A stretch of 28,325 nucleotides of DNA, taken from JBNJGT01 sp051819765 (GTDB lineage Archaea > Nanobdellota > Nanobdellia > Woesearchaeales > JACJVW01). The stretch spans positions 1 to 28,325 of the forward strand of contig JBNJGT010000015.1 of NCBI GenBank assembly GCA_051819765.1, in the 5' to 3' direction. The notes beneath the pieces were generated by a model that saw nothing but the letters and a program-made list of their open reading frames with translations, did no database searches and was not told the DNA's origin. Below are positions 7,564 through 15,223 of this stretch, piece by piece. The position numbers were made by a program, and so were the translations under genes. Position 1 is the stretch's first letter, and every line of letters begins with the position of its first letter.

Positions 7564-8040
7564 ATGGCAAAAGAGAAAGTCGAGATACTGATTGAAGGTG
7601 GCAAGGCGACAGCAGCACCTCCCCTTGGCCCTGCACTTGGTCCAATGGGTGTAAACATCGGAGAAGTCGTTACTGAAATCAATAAGGTCACTGCATCATT
7701 CAAAGGTATGCAGGTCCCTGTGATTGTCACTGTTGACACTACCACAAAAGATTATGAGATCAAAGTGGGAACACCTCCTGCGTCAGCGCTTATCAAAAAG
7801 GAGGCTGGGGTCCAGAAGGCTTCAAAGAGTGCTGAGGTTGCGGGAAATCTTACGTTTGACCAAGTCCTGAAGATCGCTGATATGAAGAAGACGTCATTGC
7901 TGGGTGTGAGCGTGAAACAGCGTGTAAAGGATATCCTTGGAACCTGTAATTCAATGGGTATCACTGTTGATTCAAAAGATCCCAAGGCTGTGACCAAGGA
8001 AGTGAACGAGGGGGTCTACGACGAACAACTTAAAGAATAA
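7564..8040 (+). CDS. rpl11: Large-subunit ribosomal protein L11
   Basis: L11 (uL11) binds the GTPase-associated region of 23S rRNA and forms the base of the stalk. The N-terminal domain has the hallmark GGKATAAPPLGPALGPMGVN. The C-terminal rRNA-binding domain contains IKKEAGVQKASKSAE and ILGTCNSMGITVDSKDPK. 158 residues is the usual archaeal length. A GGAG site at 7552-7555 precedes the ATG by 8 nt and lies directly after the spt5 stop. L1, L10 and P1 genes, which often follow in archaea, are not here: the next gene is convergent. Confidence 0.97.
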   Translation: MAKEKVEILIEGGKATAAPPLGPALGPMGVNIGEVVTEINKVTASFKGMQVPVIVTVDTTTKDYEIKVGTPPASALIKKEAGVQKASKSAEVAGNLTFDQVLKIADMKKTSLLGVSVKQRVKDILGTCNSMGITVDSKDPKAVTKEVNEGVYDEQLKE

Positions 8041-8062
8041 GTTTTCTATTTTTTCTATTTAT
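8041..8062 (+). terminator. T-rich transcription terminator after rpl11
   Basis: Directly after the L11 stop there are T-rich runs (TTTTCTATTTTTTCTATTT). These are typical of archaeal intrinsic termination, before the convergent dtdA gene ending at 8124. Confidence 0.6.
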
Positions 8063-8123
8063 GTTTGCCTGTTATCTGCGAATCCTGATCCTGACAATCC
8101 CTAAATCCTAGTGTACAAAAGAG

Positions 8124-8933
8124 CTATCCTTTGAGAAGGGCCTTGCTTCGTTGGACCTCGATGTCCATTCCCTCGAGGATCTTCTTCACCTGTTCCTTGT
8201 GGGTGCCAAGGCCTTTCCAGTCAAGCACGATGAGGTCTGCAGGAGTGGTGTGCTTCTGGATTGCCTGTCTCAGTATCTCTGTGTCCAGATGTCCGAGGAG
8301 AAATTTCGCGCAGATGTGCCCCACCGCTAGGTCGGTGCGCCGTATGAGCTTGTTTGCGGTCTCATTGTAGTGGCCGCCTCCAAGGACTATCGCTGTTTTT
8401 CCTTGTTGTGGATGCTCACTGGTGATGCGCATGATGGCCTGGGCGATGAGGCGTCCTGCTTCAGGATTTTCCCACTCTTTGAGGCTTGAGCCTATCTCGA
8501 TGAACATGCAGGGTTTGGTGATCTTTGGGCCGTGGTGGGTCTGCTCGATGCTTACCTCGAAGTCCAGGGTGTTGCTCTCATCCAGGACAGTGAGAGCTTT
8601 TTTGATGTGGCCCGCGGGTGCTGTGCAGAGGGTCCGCTCTGCTCCCCCCATATCTGCGTTGGTCCAGTTGCCAGGCACATGGCAGCACAAGCAGGGTCGT
8701 TTGGCCTCGCTTTGGTGTTTTGTCGCAAATATGATGAAGTCTTCAGGGACGTTGCGGTCCATGTCCTCGCAATAGATTGAGTCACTGTCTGTGGTGTAAA
8801 GCGTGAATGTATCAAAGGTGTGGATTGTGTGGCCGAACTTGGTTTCCTTCCTTTCGTGATTGTAGGCTAACAGATGTTCTTTTATGTTCATGCCTGCGGG
8901 GTCCTGTGTTGATACGATCACTGCCGCTCTCAT
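8124..8933 (-). CDS. dtdA: D-aminoacyl-tRNA deacylase, archaeal DtdA type
   Basis: DtdA hydrolyses D-amino acids mischarged on tRNA (a chiral proofreading step). The 269-residue product starts MRAAVIVSTQDPAGMNIKEHL and carries the family features HHGPKITKPCMFIEIGSS near residues 130-150 and VLGGGHYNETANKLIRRTD near 185-205, followed by AVGHICAKFLLGHLD. The start codon overlaps the stop of the upstream radical SAM gene by 4 nt (ATGA), so both are translated from one message. The 83-bp spacer to rpl11 is convergent. Length and motifs match the DtdA family; bacterial-type Dtd is unrelated. Confidence 0.93.
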   Translation of the reverse strand: MRAAVIVSTQDPAGMNIKEHLLAYNHERKETKFGHTIHTFDTFTLYTTDSDSIYCEDMDRNVPEDFIIFATKHQSEAKRPCLCCHVPGNWTNADMGGAERTLCTAPAGHIKKALTVLDESNTLDFEVSIEQTHHGPKITKPCMFIEIGSSLKEWENPEAGRLIAQAIMRITSEHPQQGKTAIVLGGGHYNETANKLIRRTDLAVGHICAKFLLGHLDTEILRQAIQKHTTPADLIVLDWKGLGTHKEQVKKILEGMDIEVQRSKALLKG

Positions 8934-9979
8934 AGGTATTCCCTCTCTATCTCCAGTTGGTCCCAGGTCGGATACTCTTCAATGATCGCACAAGGTTCCT
9001 TGAGTCTCTTTTTGATGTTCTTTAGTGCCGCGGCTCGGGTGAGGACACGGTTCTTCTTCTCATCGATCATGACATATTTTTCTGGGACATTGCATCTTTT
9101 TATGATCCTTTCCCTGGTCTCTTCCAGGTTGTTTTTCTCTGGAAATACCGCGCCACGTATCAGGAGGCCTTCGTTTGTTATCTTGTCGAAGGGCTGGGCC
9201 ACATTTTTTGCACGCCGTTTGATGCGGTTTGCCATCTGTACAGCATCTTTAAGCTTTGTCGTGCAGTAATGCACATTGACGTGTTTGTCCTTGAGGTATT
9301 CAAGAAGGCGGAGTGCCTCTTCTTCGCTGCCCTGGATGCCGTAAGAGAGCAGGGATTTGCATTCGAAGCCATGCTCTTCGAGATCGTTTGCGTTGGTGTC
9401 GGAGAGCTCAAGCTCGTTGAGGTTGATGAAATCGACTGTGTCTCTCGCATAATCGATGAGCTTTTTTGCGTCAGTGCCGGGTATGACTGGAATCTCGATT
9501 CCTACGTCCCAGTCAAATTCTTTGGCGAGCTTGAGTCTTGGCCATGCCTCTTCTGATCCATACTCAGGGTGGAAGCGGATCTCGTCTAGTCCTGCGTCAT
9601 GGAGTGCGGTGAGCTTTTCCCTGTCTACGTGCCTGAGGGGGGTATAGAGGTGAATATGGAAGCGAGCTCCAAATTGTTTTTTGAGTTCTCTGATAATCCT
9701 TGTCGTGCGTTCCAGGCGAAGGAGGGGGTCTCCACCAGTGATGCCTGCACCGGTTGCGCCTGAGGTTTTGGTTTCCTGGATTATCTCGTCGTCAGATTCG
9801 ACAGGGCGCTCATTGGCATACATGACATCTACGTTCTTCTTGTGGTCTGATATAGGGCAATAGTAGCAGTTCTGGCTGCAAAGGCCAGTGATAAACAGTA
9901 CCAGTTTCTCGCCTTTGACACAGAGTTTGCATCCTTTGGGTAGTTCTCCGATCTTTTTTGAAAAATATGGGGTGTCCAT
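8930..9979 (-). CDS. Archaeal radical SAM protein, COG2108-like, 349 aa
   Basis: The CxxxCxxC motif that ligates the SAM-binding [4Fe-4S] cluster is at Cys34, Cys38 and Cys41 (TGLCSQNCYYCPIS). It is preceded by the extra pair CKLC at 17-20, and the SAM-binding GGDPLL lies near residue 85. TIM-barrel elements follow (RFHIHLYTPLRHVD, DEIRFHPEYG, VGIEIPVIPGTD, FINLNELELSDTN). This arrangement resembles archaeal proteins annotated as related to pyruvate formate-lyase activating enzyme (COG2108), whose substrate I do not know. It is the first gene of a leaderless unit and is coupled to dtdA, hinting at a tRNA or translation connection. That functional link is inference only. Confidence 0.88.
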   Translation of the reverse strand: MDTPYFSKKIGELPKGCKLCVKGEKLVLFITGLCSQNCYYCPISDHKKNVDVMYANERPVESDDEIIQETKTSGATGAGITGGDPLLRLERTTRIIRELKKQFGARFHIHLYTPLRHVDREKLTALHDAGLDEIRFHPEYGSEEAWPRLKLAKEFDWDVGIEIPVIPGTDAKKLIDYARDTVDFINLNELELSDTNANDLEEHGFECKSLLSYGIQGSEEEALRLLEYLKDKHVNVHYCTTKLKDAVQMANRIKRRAKNVAQPFDKITNEGLLIRGAVFPEKNNLEETRERIIKRCNVPEKYVMIDEKKNRVLTRAAALKNIKKRLKEPCAIIEEYPTWDQLEIEREYL

Positions 9980-9998
9980 CTGAGGTGCTAACTGGTAG

Positions 9999-10010
9999 TT
10001 TTTTAAATAG
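9999..10010 (-). promoter_or_regulatory. TATA box of the radical SAM-dtdA operon
   Basis: The minus strand reads CTATTTAAAAAA, centred about 26 nt before the ATG at 9979, predicting a leaderless transcript. Confidence 0.6.
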
Positions 10011-10019
10011 TTTGCTGCA

Positions 10020-10178
10020 GGTTTGGGCCAATGGAGAGCAATGAATAAGTATTTTAATTAAAGTTTTAATAAGTATTTATATATTAATTTATTAGTGTAT
10101 TTTTAGACGTATATAAAGTTGTATTTTAATAATAGAGAATATAAAAGCAAAAATAATATAAACTCCAAGGTTATAATA
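10020..10178. other. AT-rich intergenic region with several TATA-like boxes
   Basis: This stretch is markedly more AT-rich than the rest of the window. It contains TATA-like boxes (for example GTATATAAAG at 10109-10118 and AATATAAAC at 10156-10164). A minus-strand frame through it reads as Ile/Tyr/Phe-rich AT translation, not as a protein. It probably acts as promoter DNA for the small genes downstream. Confidence 0.4.
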
Positions 10179-10319
10179 ATGTATAGAAAAATGGAAGTTT
10201 ATAAGTATAATTTTGAGATCGATGATGAGGAGCCGTCTACTCTTGATTTTTCTGTCTATGGGGATGACCTCTTGATCGGCTATTTTAGTGATGTTGATCA
10301 CCCTACACTGTATATTTAA
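10179..10319 (+). CDS. Possible small acidic protein, 46 aa
   Basis: From the ATG at 10179 the frame encodes MYRKMEVYKYNFEID, then an acidic segment (EEPSTLDFSVYGDDLLIGYF) ending PTLYI. A longer frame would need a TTG start at 10119 through AT-rich DNA and is less likely. The second half has normal-looking coding composition. The stop lies inside the TATA box of the next small gene. There is no family match and no clear ribosome-binding site, so this could be non-coding. Confidence 0.35.
   Translation: MYRKMEVYKYNFEIDDEEPSTLDFSVYGDDLLIGYFSDVDHPTLYI
10309..10318 (+). promoter_or_regulatory. TATA box of the AbrB-like gene
   Basis: TGTATATTTAAG overlaps the stop of the small ORF upstream. Its centre is about 23 nt before the ATG at 10337, compatible with a leaderless or near-leaderless start. 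Confidence 0.45.
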
Positions 10320-10336
10320 GTAGAAAAATAAGTATA

Positions 10337-10510
10337 ATGGATACGACAACCTTCCGGCGGAAATTGTATAAGCGGGGGTCCAGTTATGAAACTACTATCC
10401 CCATGCCTTTACTTTTCGCTGTTGATAAGACCAAAAAGAATAATGTGCTTTTTGTCTATGATCGGGACCAAGGGCGATGGTATATTGATTTTGAGGAGAC
10501 AGATTCATGA
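10337..10510 (+). CDS. AbrB/SpoVT-like swapped-hairpin DNA-binding protein, 57 aa
   Basis: ATG at 10337 to TGA at 10508-10510 encodes 57 residues beginning MDTTTFRRKLYKRGSSYETT, then IPMPLLFAVD, and ending with VLFVYDRDQGRWYIDFEETDS. The R(K/R)LYKRGSSYETTIPxxLL pattern followed by a V.F.Y.....W.(I/V).FE strand is what I recall for small AbrB/MazE-like transcription factors common in DPANN archaea. These normally act as dimers on inverted repeats. The gene is shorter than 60 codons and easily overlooked. A TATA box lies about 23 nt upstream. A strong inverted repeat lies just after its stop and before the next operon, a candidate operator or terminator. Confidence 0.8.
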   Translation: MDTTTFRRKLYKRGSSYETTIPMPLLFAVDKTKKNNVLFVYDRDQGRWYIDFEETDS

Positions 10511-10528
10511 GCGAGACTGGGTTGGCAG

Positions 10529-10563
10529 AAAGGGTTTTTAGGATCATTCCCTAAAAACCTTTT
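10529..10563 (+). terminator. 14-bp inverted repeat: terminator hairpin or operator
   Basis: GGTTTTTAGG (10533-10542) is perfectly complementary to CCTAAAAACC (10550-10559) across a 7-nt loop. The stem extends by a G-T pair and three A-T pairs to 10529/10563, and CTTTT follows. It sits between the AbrB-like gene and the zinc-finger/P-type ATPase pair. It may terminate the small-gene transcript, attenuate read-through, or be the binding site of the AbrB-like protein. Confidence 0.65.
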
Positions 10564-10579
10564 CTTTTAAGGTGATAAG

Positions 10580-10876
10580 ATGAATTACTTGCGTATACGG
10601 GATGTGATTCCACGACTGGATCTTGATGAATTGATCAAGATCAAGAGAGATCTTGATAGCGGATCGATACATTTGAAAAGATTAATTAATGATGAGATCA
10701 AGAAAAAGCAAAAGGAGCATTGCACGCAATGCGCGGTCTGCATGAAAAGCATCGACCCTAGCGACAGTAGTACGTACACGCTGCTCTTTGGTCCGGATGA
10801 CTTCAAAAAGAAGGCAACGTTTTGCGCGCATGATTGCATGATGTATTTCATCTCAAAACTTAAAAGAGAGGTATAA
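10580..10876 (+). CDS. Small zinc-finger-like protein, 98 aa
   Basis: The first ~45 residues are a charged helical segment (LDLDELIKIKRDLDSGSIHL, then KKKQKEH). The second half has Cys48, Cys51 and Cys54 (CTQCAVC) and Cys82/Cys86 in FCAHDCMMYF, a treble-clef or FCS/MYM-style zinc-binding arrangement. A strong ribosome-binding site, AAGGTGAT, lies just before the ATG. Its stop is separated by 1 nt from the GTG start of the P-type ATPase homologue, and a GAGGT motif at its 3' end serves that gene, so the two are almost certainly co-translated. I do not recognise the exact family; metal sensing or a scaffold for the membrane partner are possibilities. Confidence 0.8.
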   Translation: MNYLRIRDVIPRLDLDELIKIKRDLDSGSIHLKRLINDEIKKKQKEHCTQCAVCMKSIDPSDSSTYTLLFGPDDFKKKATFCAHDCMMYFISKLKREV

Positions 10877-10877
10877 G

Positions 10878-13559
10878 GTGTTCTTTGATAAGGAGCCGGA
10901 TGCAGTATTTGAAGAGTTGGTCAGTTCTCCTGATGGGCTGACTAATGATGAAGCCGAGCGACGCTACTCCATGTATGGGAAAAACATTGTATTCCGCGTG
11001 CCGAAGGTGCGGGTACTACCAATCTTTCTGAGCCAGTTCAAGCGTGTGAGTATCTATGCACTCCTATTCCTGCTTTTCTTGTCTATCCTTGTCGGAGATT
11101 ATCTGAAAGCATTGATTGTTGTTCCGATCCTTATATTCAATGCCTATATGGGGTATCGAAAGCTCTATCTATTCCAGCACACCAAATATCTTTTGAGGGA
11201 TCTTAGCACCCAACAAGTCAAAGCCCTCAGAGATGGGGCTTTTCGACCTATAGATTCCAAGGATATTGTGCCGGGAGACATCATTTATCTTGAAGCTGGT
11301 GAACGGGTTCCGGCTGATGCACGGTTGCTTGAACTGGATGATCTTGAAACAGTGGAGTCGCGAATCACTGGTCGATATGAGACTGTCAAGAAATCACTTA
11401 AACTTGTGGTTACCGGTAGTCCTTTTGAGAAGCAAACCAATATGGTCTTTTGCGGGACTACGGTTATCAAAGGATATTGCAAGGCGGTAGTTGTACGGAC
11501 CGGCAGTGATACCTATCTTGGTGATATGTTCAAGAACCAGGAGCTGACTTATTCAGAACATATACCTCTTCAATCACGGTTGGCCTGTTCAAAGAAATGG
11601 CTAGAGCTATTCATTGTTGGTGCGAGTCTGTTTGTACTGGGGGTTGCAATCTTCATCTCATCGAACTTCTTAGATGTCTTTCTCAGGTTTGACTGGGGTT
11701 CTTACGCATGGTACAAGAGTCTTTTTGTCTCAGTCCAGGAGTACCTCTATCTTGCGGTCGCTTTTAGTGTGGCGTCAGTTCCAGCAGGATTGGCAACACT
11801 GGTGAGCGACTCGTTGTCCCGTGGATTTGGGCGGTTAAAGAATCTGAATCTCTTAGTCCGCCGCCTCAGCCCTATTCTTGACCTGGGTTATACGAGTGCA
11901 TTATGCTCTGACATAACCGGCATTGTTACGGAGCACACTATGACTGTGCGTAAGATGCTTGTGAATGGTACTGTCATGGAGGTGACAGGCGAGGGTTATG
12001 ATTCCCAGGGCGATATCCTCAAAGAAGGGGTGCAAGTCAAGGCACATGAGGTGGATCTTATCCTGAAGCTTGGCATTCTCAATAATGATGCGAGTATTGA
12101 TGGAGGATCTTATTTAGGGGATCCGACAGAACAGGCTCTGATCATCAGTGCAACCAAGGCAGGCTTGCAAAAGAAGGATATCGACCGGAAGTTTCCCCGC
12201 ATCGCGGATATCCCATTTGATTCTGATAGGCGCAGGAAGGCCACGCTTCATAAGACCGGGAACAAGAATTATCTGGTTGTCAAGGGGGCGTGTGATTCTG
12301 TTCTTGATTTGTGTGCCGGAGTCATCATAAAGAACAAGGTGCAGAAGATGACTCCTGAGTTGAAGGAATCAATCCTCAAAGAGAGTGATAACTTCTCACA
12401 CGAAGGGTTGAAGGTTCTGGCATTCGCGTTTCGGACCCATGAGGGGACTGAGATACATGAGGAGAAGTTGATTTTTGTGGGGTTGCAGGCACTGGAAAAT
12501 CCGTTACGTAAGGGTGCGGTGAAGGCTATTGAAGAATTGCACCACGCTGGTGTGAATACTGTTTTTGTGACTGGTGAAAATCTCAATACCGCTCTTGCGA
12601 TCGGTTCCAGGTTAGGTCTGCAGGGTAACGCTATCAATGCCTCGGATCTTGACAGGATCCAAAACCTGGAGGATTACGTTGATGATGTGTCTATTGTGGG
12701 TTGTGCAAGTTCTGCCCATAAGCTAAAGATTGTTAGTGCGTTGCGCAATAAGGGCTATGCTGTAACGGTAACCGGGGACAGTATGAATGATGCATTTACG
12801 CTGGAGAAGGCAGATGTTGGTGTGTCCTTGGGGGTGGGAGGCACTGATATTGCAAAAGAGGCCTCTGATGTTATGGTCTCTGATGATGACATATCCTCCC
12901 TTGTGGGGGGTGTCAGGGAATCCAGAGGCATCACTGAAAATATCAAGAAATTCATGATGGCGATCCTCTCTGGAAATCTTGCGTTGGTTTTCATTCTTCT
13001 GGTCCCATCATTCATTGCCCTTTTGTTTGGTACTGATTTTGTCTCACCAGTGGAAGGTATCCATCTGCTGTGGATCGCACTGATCACTGATGGTATCATC
13101 TCTTTCATGCTGTTACGTGACCCGGTGCGGCCTTCGATCATGCGGCGTAAGCCTCATAGCATGGAGGGATCCTTGCTCAAGAACTGGGATATGCTCAGTA
13201 TTGCAGTTATCGCTGTCATGATTTATGGGTTGACAACATATCTCATGAATCTTGATACGAATATTGAAAAGGTCCGCACGATGGCATTTACCTCGATTGT
13301 TGTGTTCCAGATAGTGAAGGTGATGATCGTGCGGCTGCAGCATAAGGTTTGGTTCTTTTCCAACAAGAAACTGTGGGCATCCCTGGCTATTGGAATACTG
13401 CTGCAAGGTGTTGTGGTCTATGTGCCGCTATTTCAGCAAATCTTCCATACAGTTGGGCTTACTATGAGTGAGCTTCTCTACATCGGGACTGCTGCCACTG
13501 GAATGTTTGCGGTTGGTGTTGTGCTTTCAGTCCTTATGAGCCTGCGAAAAGATATTTAA
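10878..13559 (+). CDS. P-type ATPase homologue with altered catalytic motifs, 893 aa
   Basis: The whole P2-type cation pump architecture is present: cation N-domain, actuator domain (VPGDIIYLEAGERVPADARLL), P and N domains (YLGDPTEQALI; KGACD) and C-terminal membrane helices. Key motifs differ from canonical ones. TGES is TGRY (164-167), PEGLP in M4 is PAGLA (302-306), and DKTGTLT is DITGIVT (345-351, Asp kept). DPPR is ENPLR (540-544), TGDN is TGEN (565-568), and GDGVNDAP is GDSMNDAF (633-640). The M6 NLVTDG is ALITDG. Loss of the TGES Glu and the DKTG Lys argues against normal pumping, although the frame is intact over 893 codons. It starts with GTG and is coupled to the zinc-finger gene. 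It is possibly a pseudo-pump with a sensory, scramblase or regulatory role. Confidence 0.93.
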   Translation: MFFDKEPDAVFEELVSSPDGLTNDEAERRYSMYGKNIVFRVPKVRVLPIFLSQFKRVSIYALLFLLFLSILVGDYLKALIVVPILIFNAYMGYRKLYLFQHTKYLLRDLSTQQVKALRDGAFRPIDSKDIVPGDIIYLEAGERVPADARLLELDDLETVESRITGRYETVKKSLKLVVTGSPFEKQTNMVFCGTTVIKGYCKAVVVRTGSDTYLGDMFKNQELTYSEHIPLQSRLACSKKWLELFIVGASLFVLGVAIFISSNFLDVFLRFDWGSYAWYKSLFVSVQEYLYLAVAFSVASVPAGLATLVSDSLSRGFGRLKNLNLLVRRLSPILDLGYTSALCSDITGIVTEHTMTVRKMLVNGTVMEVTGEGYDSQGDILKEGVQVKAHEVDLILKLGILNNDASIDGGSYLGDPTEQALIISATKAGLQKKDIDRKFPRIADIPFDSDRRRKATLHKTGNKNYLVVKGACDSVLDLCAGVIIKNKVQKMTPELKESILKESDNFSHEGLKVLAFAFRTHEGTEIHEEKLIFVGLQALENPLRKGAVKAIEELHHAGVNTVFVTGENLNTALAIGSRLGLQGNAINASDLDRIQNLEDYVDDVSIVGCASSAHKLKIVSALRNKGYAVTVTGDSMNDAFTLEKADVGVSLGVGGTDIAKEASDVMVSDDDISSLVGGVRESRGITENIKKFMMAILSGNLALVFILLVPSFIALLFGTDFVSPVEGIHLLWIALITDGIISFMLLRDPVRPSIMRRKPHSMEGSLLKNWDMLSIAVIAVMIYGLTTYLMNLDTNIEKVRTMAFTSIVVFQIVKVMIVRLQHKVWFFSNKKLWASLAIGILLQGVVVYVPLFQQIFHTVGLTMSELLYIGTAATGMFAVGVVLSVLMSLRKDI

Positions 13560-13560
13560 A
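13552..13560 (+). promoter_or_regulatory. TATA box of elp3 overlapping the previous stop codon
   Basis: ATATTTAAA spans the TAA stop of the P-type ATPase gene. Its centre is about 27 nt before the elp3 ATG, predicting leaderless transcription. Confidence 0.55.
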
Positions 13561-13582
13561 GGGTCCTGGTTTCTACACCTGC

Positions 13583-15223
13583 ATGTACCCCAAAGAATTC
13601 ATCCGGGAGCTTCGGCAAAATTATCATCTCGCTCCAGACCAGTTCATGAAACTTAAGGCCCACCTTTGCAAAAAATACGGCGTCTCGAAGATACCCACGA
13701 ATATCGAAATATTCCTGTATTCTGATGATTCCCAGGCGCTTATGACTAAGCCTACACGAAGCCTGAGCGGCGTATGCGTGATTGCTGTCATGAGCAAGCC
13801 TTATCCGTGCCCACATGGACAATGCAGCATTTGTCCGGGCGGGCCTGATTCCACATTCGGTGATACTCCCCAAAGCTATACAGGAAAGGAGCCTGCTACC
13901 AGAAGAGCTATCCGGAATCAGTATGATGGCTATCTGCAGGTCATGAACCGGCTTGAGCAATATGTTGTGACCGGACATGTGCCTGAGAAGATTGAACTTA
14001 TCGTGATGGGAGGTACCTTTCCGTCTTTTCCAAAGCGATATCGGGACAGGTTTGTGCGAGACTGTCTCATGGCCATGAATGATTTTGCGGCTCATTTCTT
14101 TCCTAAGGGAAAGCTGCGCCTGCGTAAGTTCAAGGAGTTCTTTGAATTGCCTGGAGACCTAGCCGATCCTGAGCGGGAGAAGCGGGTGTTGAGGCGGCTC
14201 AAGGCACTGAAACGTTCCAGCACGCTCGAGGATGAGCAGCGACGAAACGAACGTTCGGCGGTGCGGTGCGTTGCACTAGTGCTTGAGACCCGGCCTGATT
14301 ATGCGAAGAAACGCCATGCCAGGGAAATGCTTCGTCTTGGATGCACGAAGGTTGAGTTGGGTGTCCAGGCAGTGTCAGATGATTTGCTGGAACGGATGAA
14401 CCGGGGGCATACGGTGCAGGATTCGAAGGACGCGACGCGTGTCCTCAAGGATTTTGGCCTTAAGGTCACGTATCATATGATGCTTGGCTTGCCTGGGGCC
14501 ACTGATGATCGGCAGGCCTTCAAGGAGATATTCTCGAATGAGGCTTTCAAGCCGGACATGCTCAAGATATATCCCTGCATGGTATTGCGGGGCACCAGGC
14601 TCTATGATGAATGGAAGAACGGTCATTTTTGTCCTATCAGTACAGCTGAAGCAAAGGAGGTCATCAAGGCAATAAAGCGGGATGTTCCTCCGTATGTGCG
14701 CATAAACCGGATACAGCGAGACATTCCCACATACATGACTGAGGCAGGGGTTGATATGACAAACCTGCGGCAAGTGGTCCTTGATGAATTGAAATCTGAG
14801 GGTCAATCCTGTGGGTGTATCCGATGCCGTGAGGTGGGTCGAGCTGGCGCATCGGGTGAGCCAGGCTTCAGGCTTTATGCATATTCTGCATCCGGAGGAG
14901 AGGAGTTTTTTATCTCAGTCGAAAACAGTGGGTTATTGGGATTCTGTCGCCTGCGGTTTCCTTCACAGTGTCTGACTCCGGAGATAACCACGGATTGTGC
15001 GCTGATACGAGAGCTTCACGTCTATGGGTCCGCTCTTGGGATCGGAAAGACGGGTGAGCACCAGCATAGTGGGTGGGGGAAGAAACTGCTTGCCAGAGCA
15101 GAGTCTATTGCAAAAGAGAACGGGAAAAGAAAGATTATTATAATCAGCGGCATCGGAGTCCGTGCATACTACCGGAAACTGGGATATCGTCGACAAGGAG
15201 TGTATATGGTGAAGCATGTTTAA
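13583..15223 (+). CDS. elp3: Elp3 tRNA uridine(34) carboxymethyl-modifying enzyme
   Basis: Archaeal Elp3 combines a radical SAM domain with a GNAT acetyl-CoA-binding domain and makes cm5U34 in tRNA. The cluster motif CPHGQCSICPGG has Cys76, Cys81 and Cys84. The family sequences GDTPQSYTGKEPATRRAIRN, IELIVMGGTFPSFP, RCVALVLETRPDY and KVELGVQAVSDD follow. The C-terminal GNAT domain contains GEHQHSGWGKKLLARAE (the acetyl-CoA loop) and AYYRKLGY. 546 residues is the usual length and all expected domains are present. The start is leaderless with a TATA box 27 nt upstream. The last 8 bp overlap the m5C methyltransferase gene, forming a tRNA/rRNA-modification pair. Confidence 0.97.
   Translation: MYPKEFIRELRQNYHLAPDQFMKLKAHLCKKYGVSKIPTNIEIFLYSDDSQALMTKPTRSLSGVCVIAVMSKPYPCPHGQCSICPGGPDSTFGDTPQSYTGKEPATRRAIRNQYDGYLQVMNRLEQYVVTGHVPEKIELIVMGGTFPSFPKRYRDRFVRDCLMAMNDFAAHFFPKGKLRLRKFKEFFELPGDLADPEREKRVLRRLKALKRSSTLEDEQRRNERSAVRCVALVLETRPDYAKKRHAREMLRLGCTKVELGVQAVSDDLLERMNRGHTVQDSKDATRVLKDFGLKVTYHMMLGLPGATDDRQAFKEIFSNEAFKPDMLKIYPCMVLRGTRLYDEWKNGHFCPISTAEAKEVIKAIKRDVPPYVRINRIQRDIPTYMTEAGVDMTNLRQVVLDELKSEGQSCGCIRCREVGRAGASGEPGFRLYAYSASGGEEFFISVENSGLLGFCRLRFPSQCLTPEITTDCALIRELHVYGSALGIGKTGEHQHSGWGKKLLARAESIAKENGKRKIIIISGIGVRAYYRKLGYRRQGVYMVKHV

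Noticed and set aside
10092..10349. 85-codon minus-strand ORF in the AT-rich region
   Set aside because: Its Ile/Tyr/Phe/Leu-rich translation is what AT-rich DNA gives by chance, and it is antisense to the better-supported small plus-strand frames.
10878..13559. P-type ATPase as a simple pseudogene
   Set aside because: The frame is uninterrupted for 893 codons with intact initiation signals, domain order and membrane helices. Substitutions concentrate at catalytic motifs, which fits repurposing better than decay.
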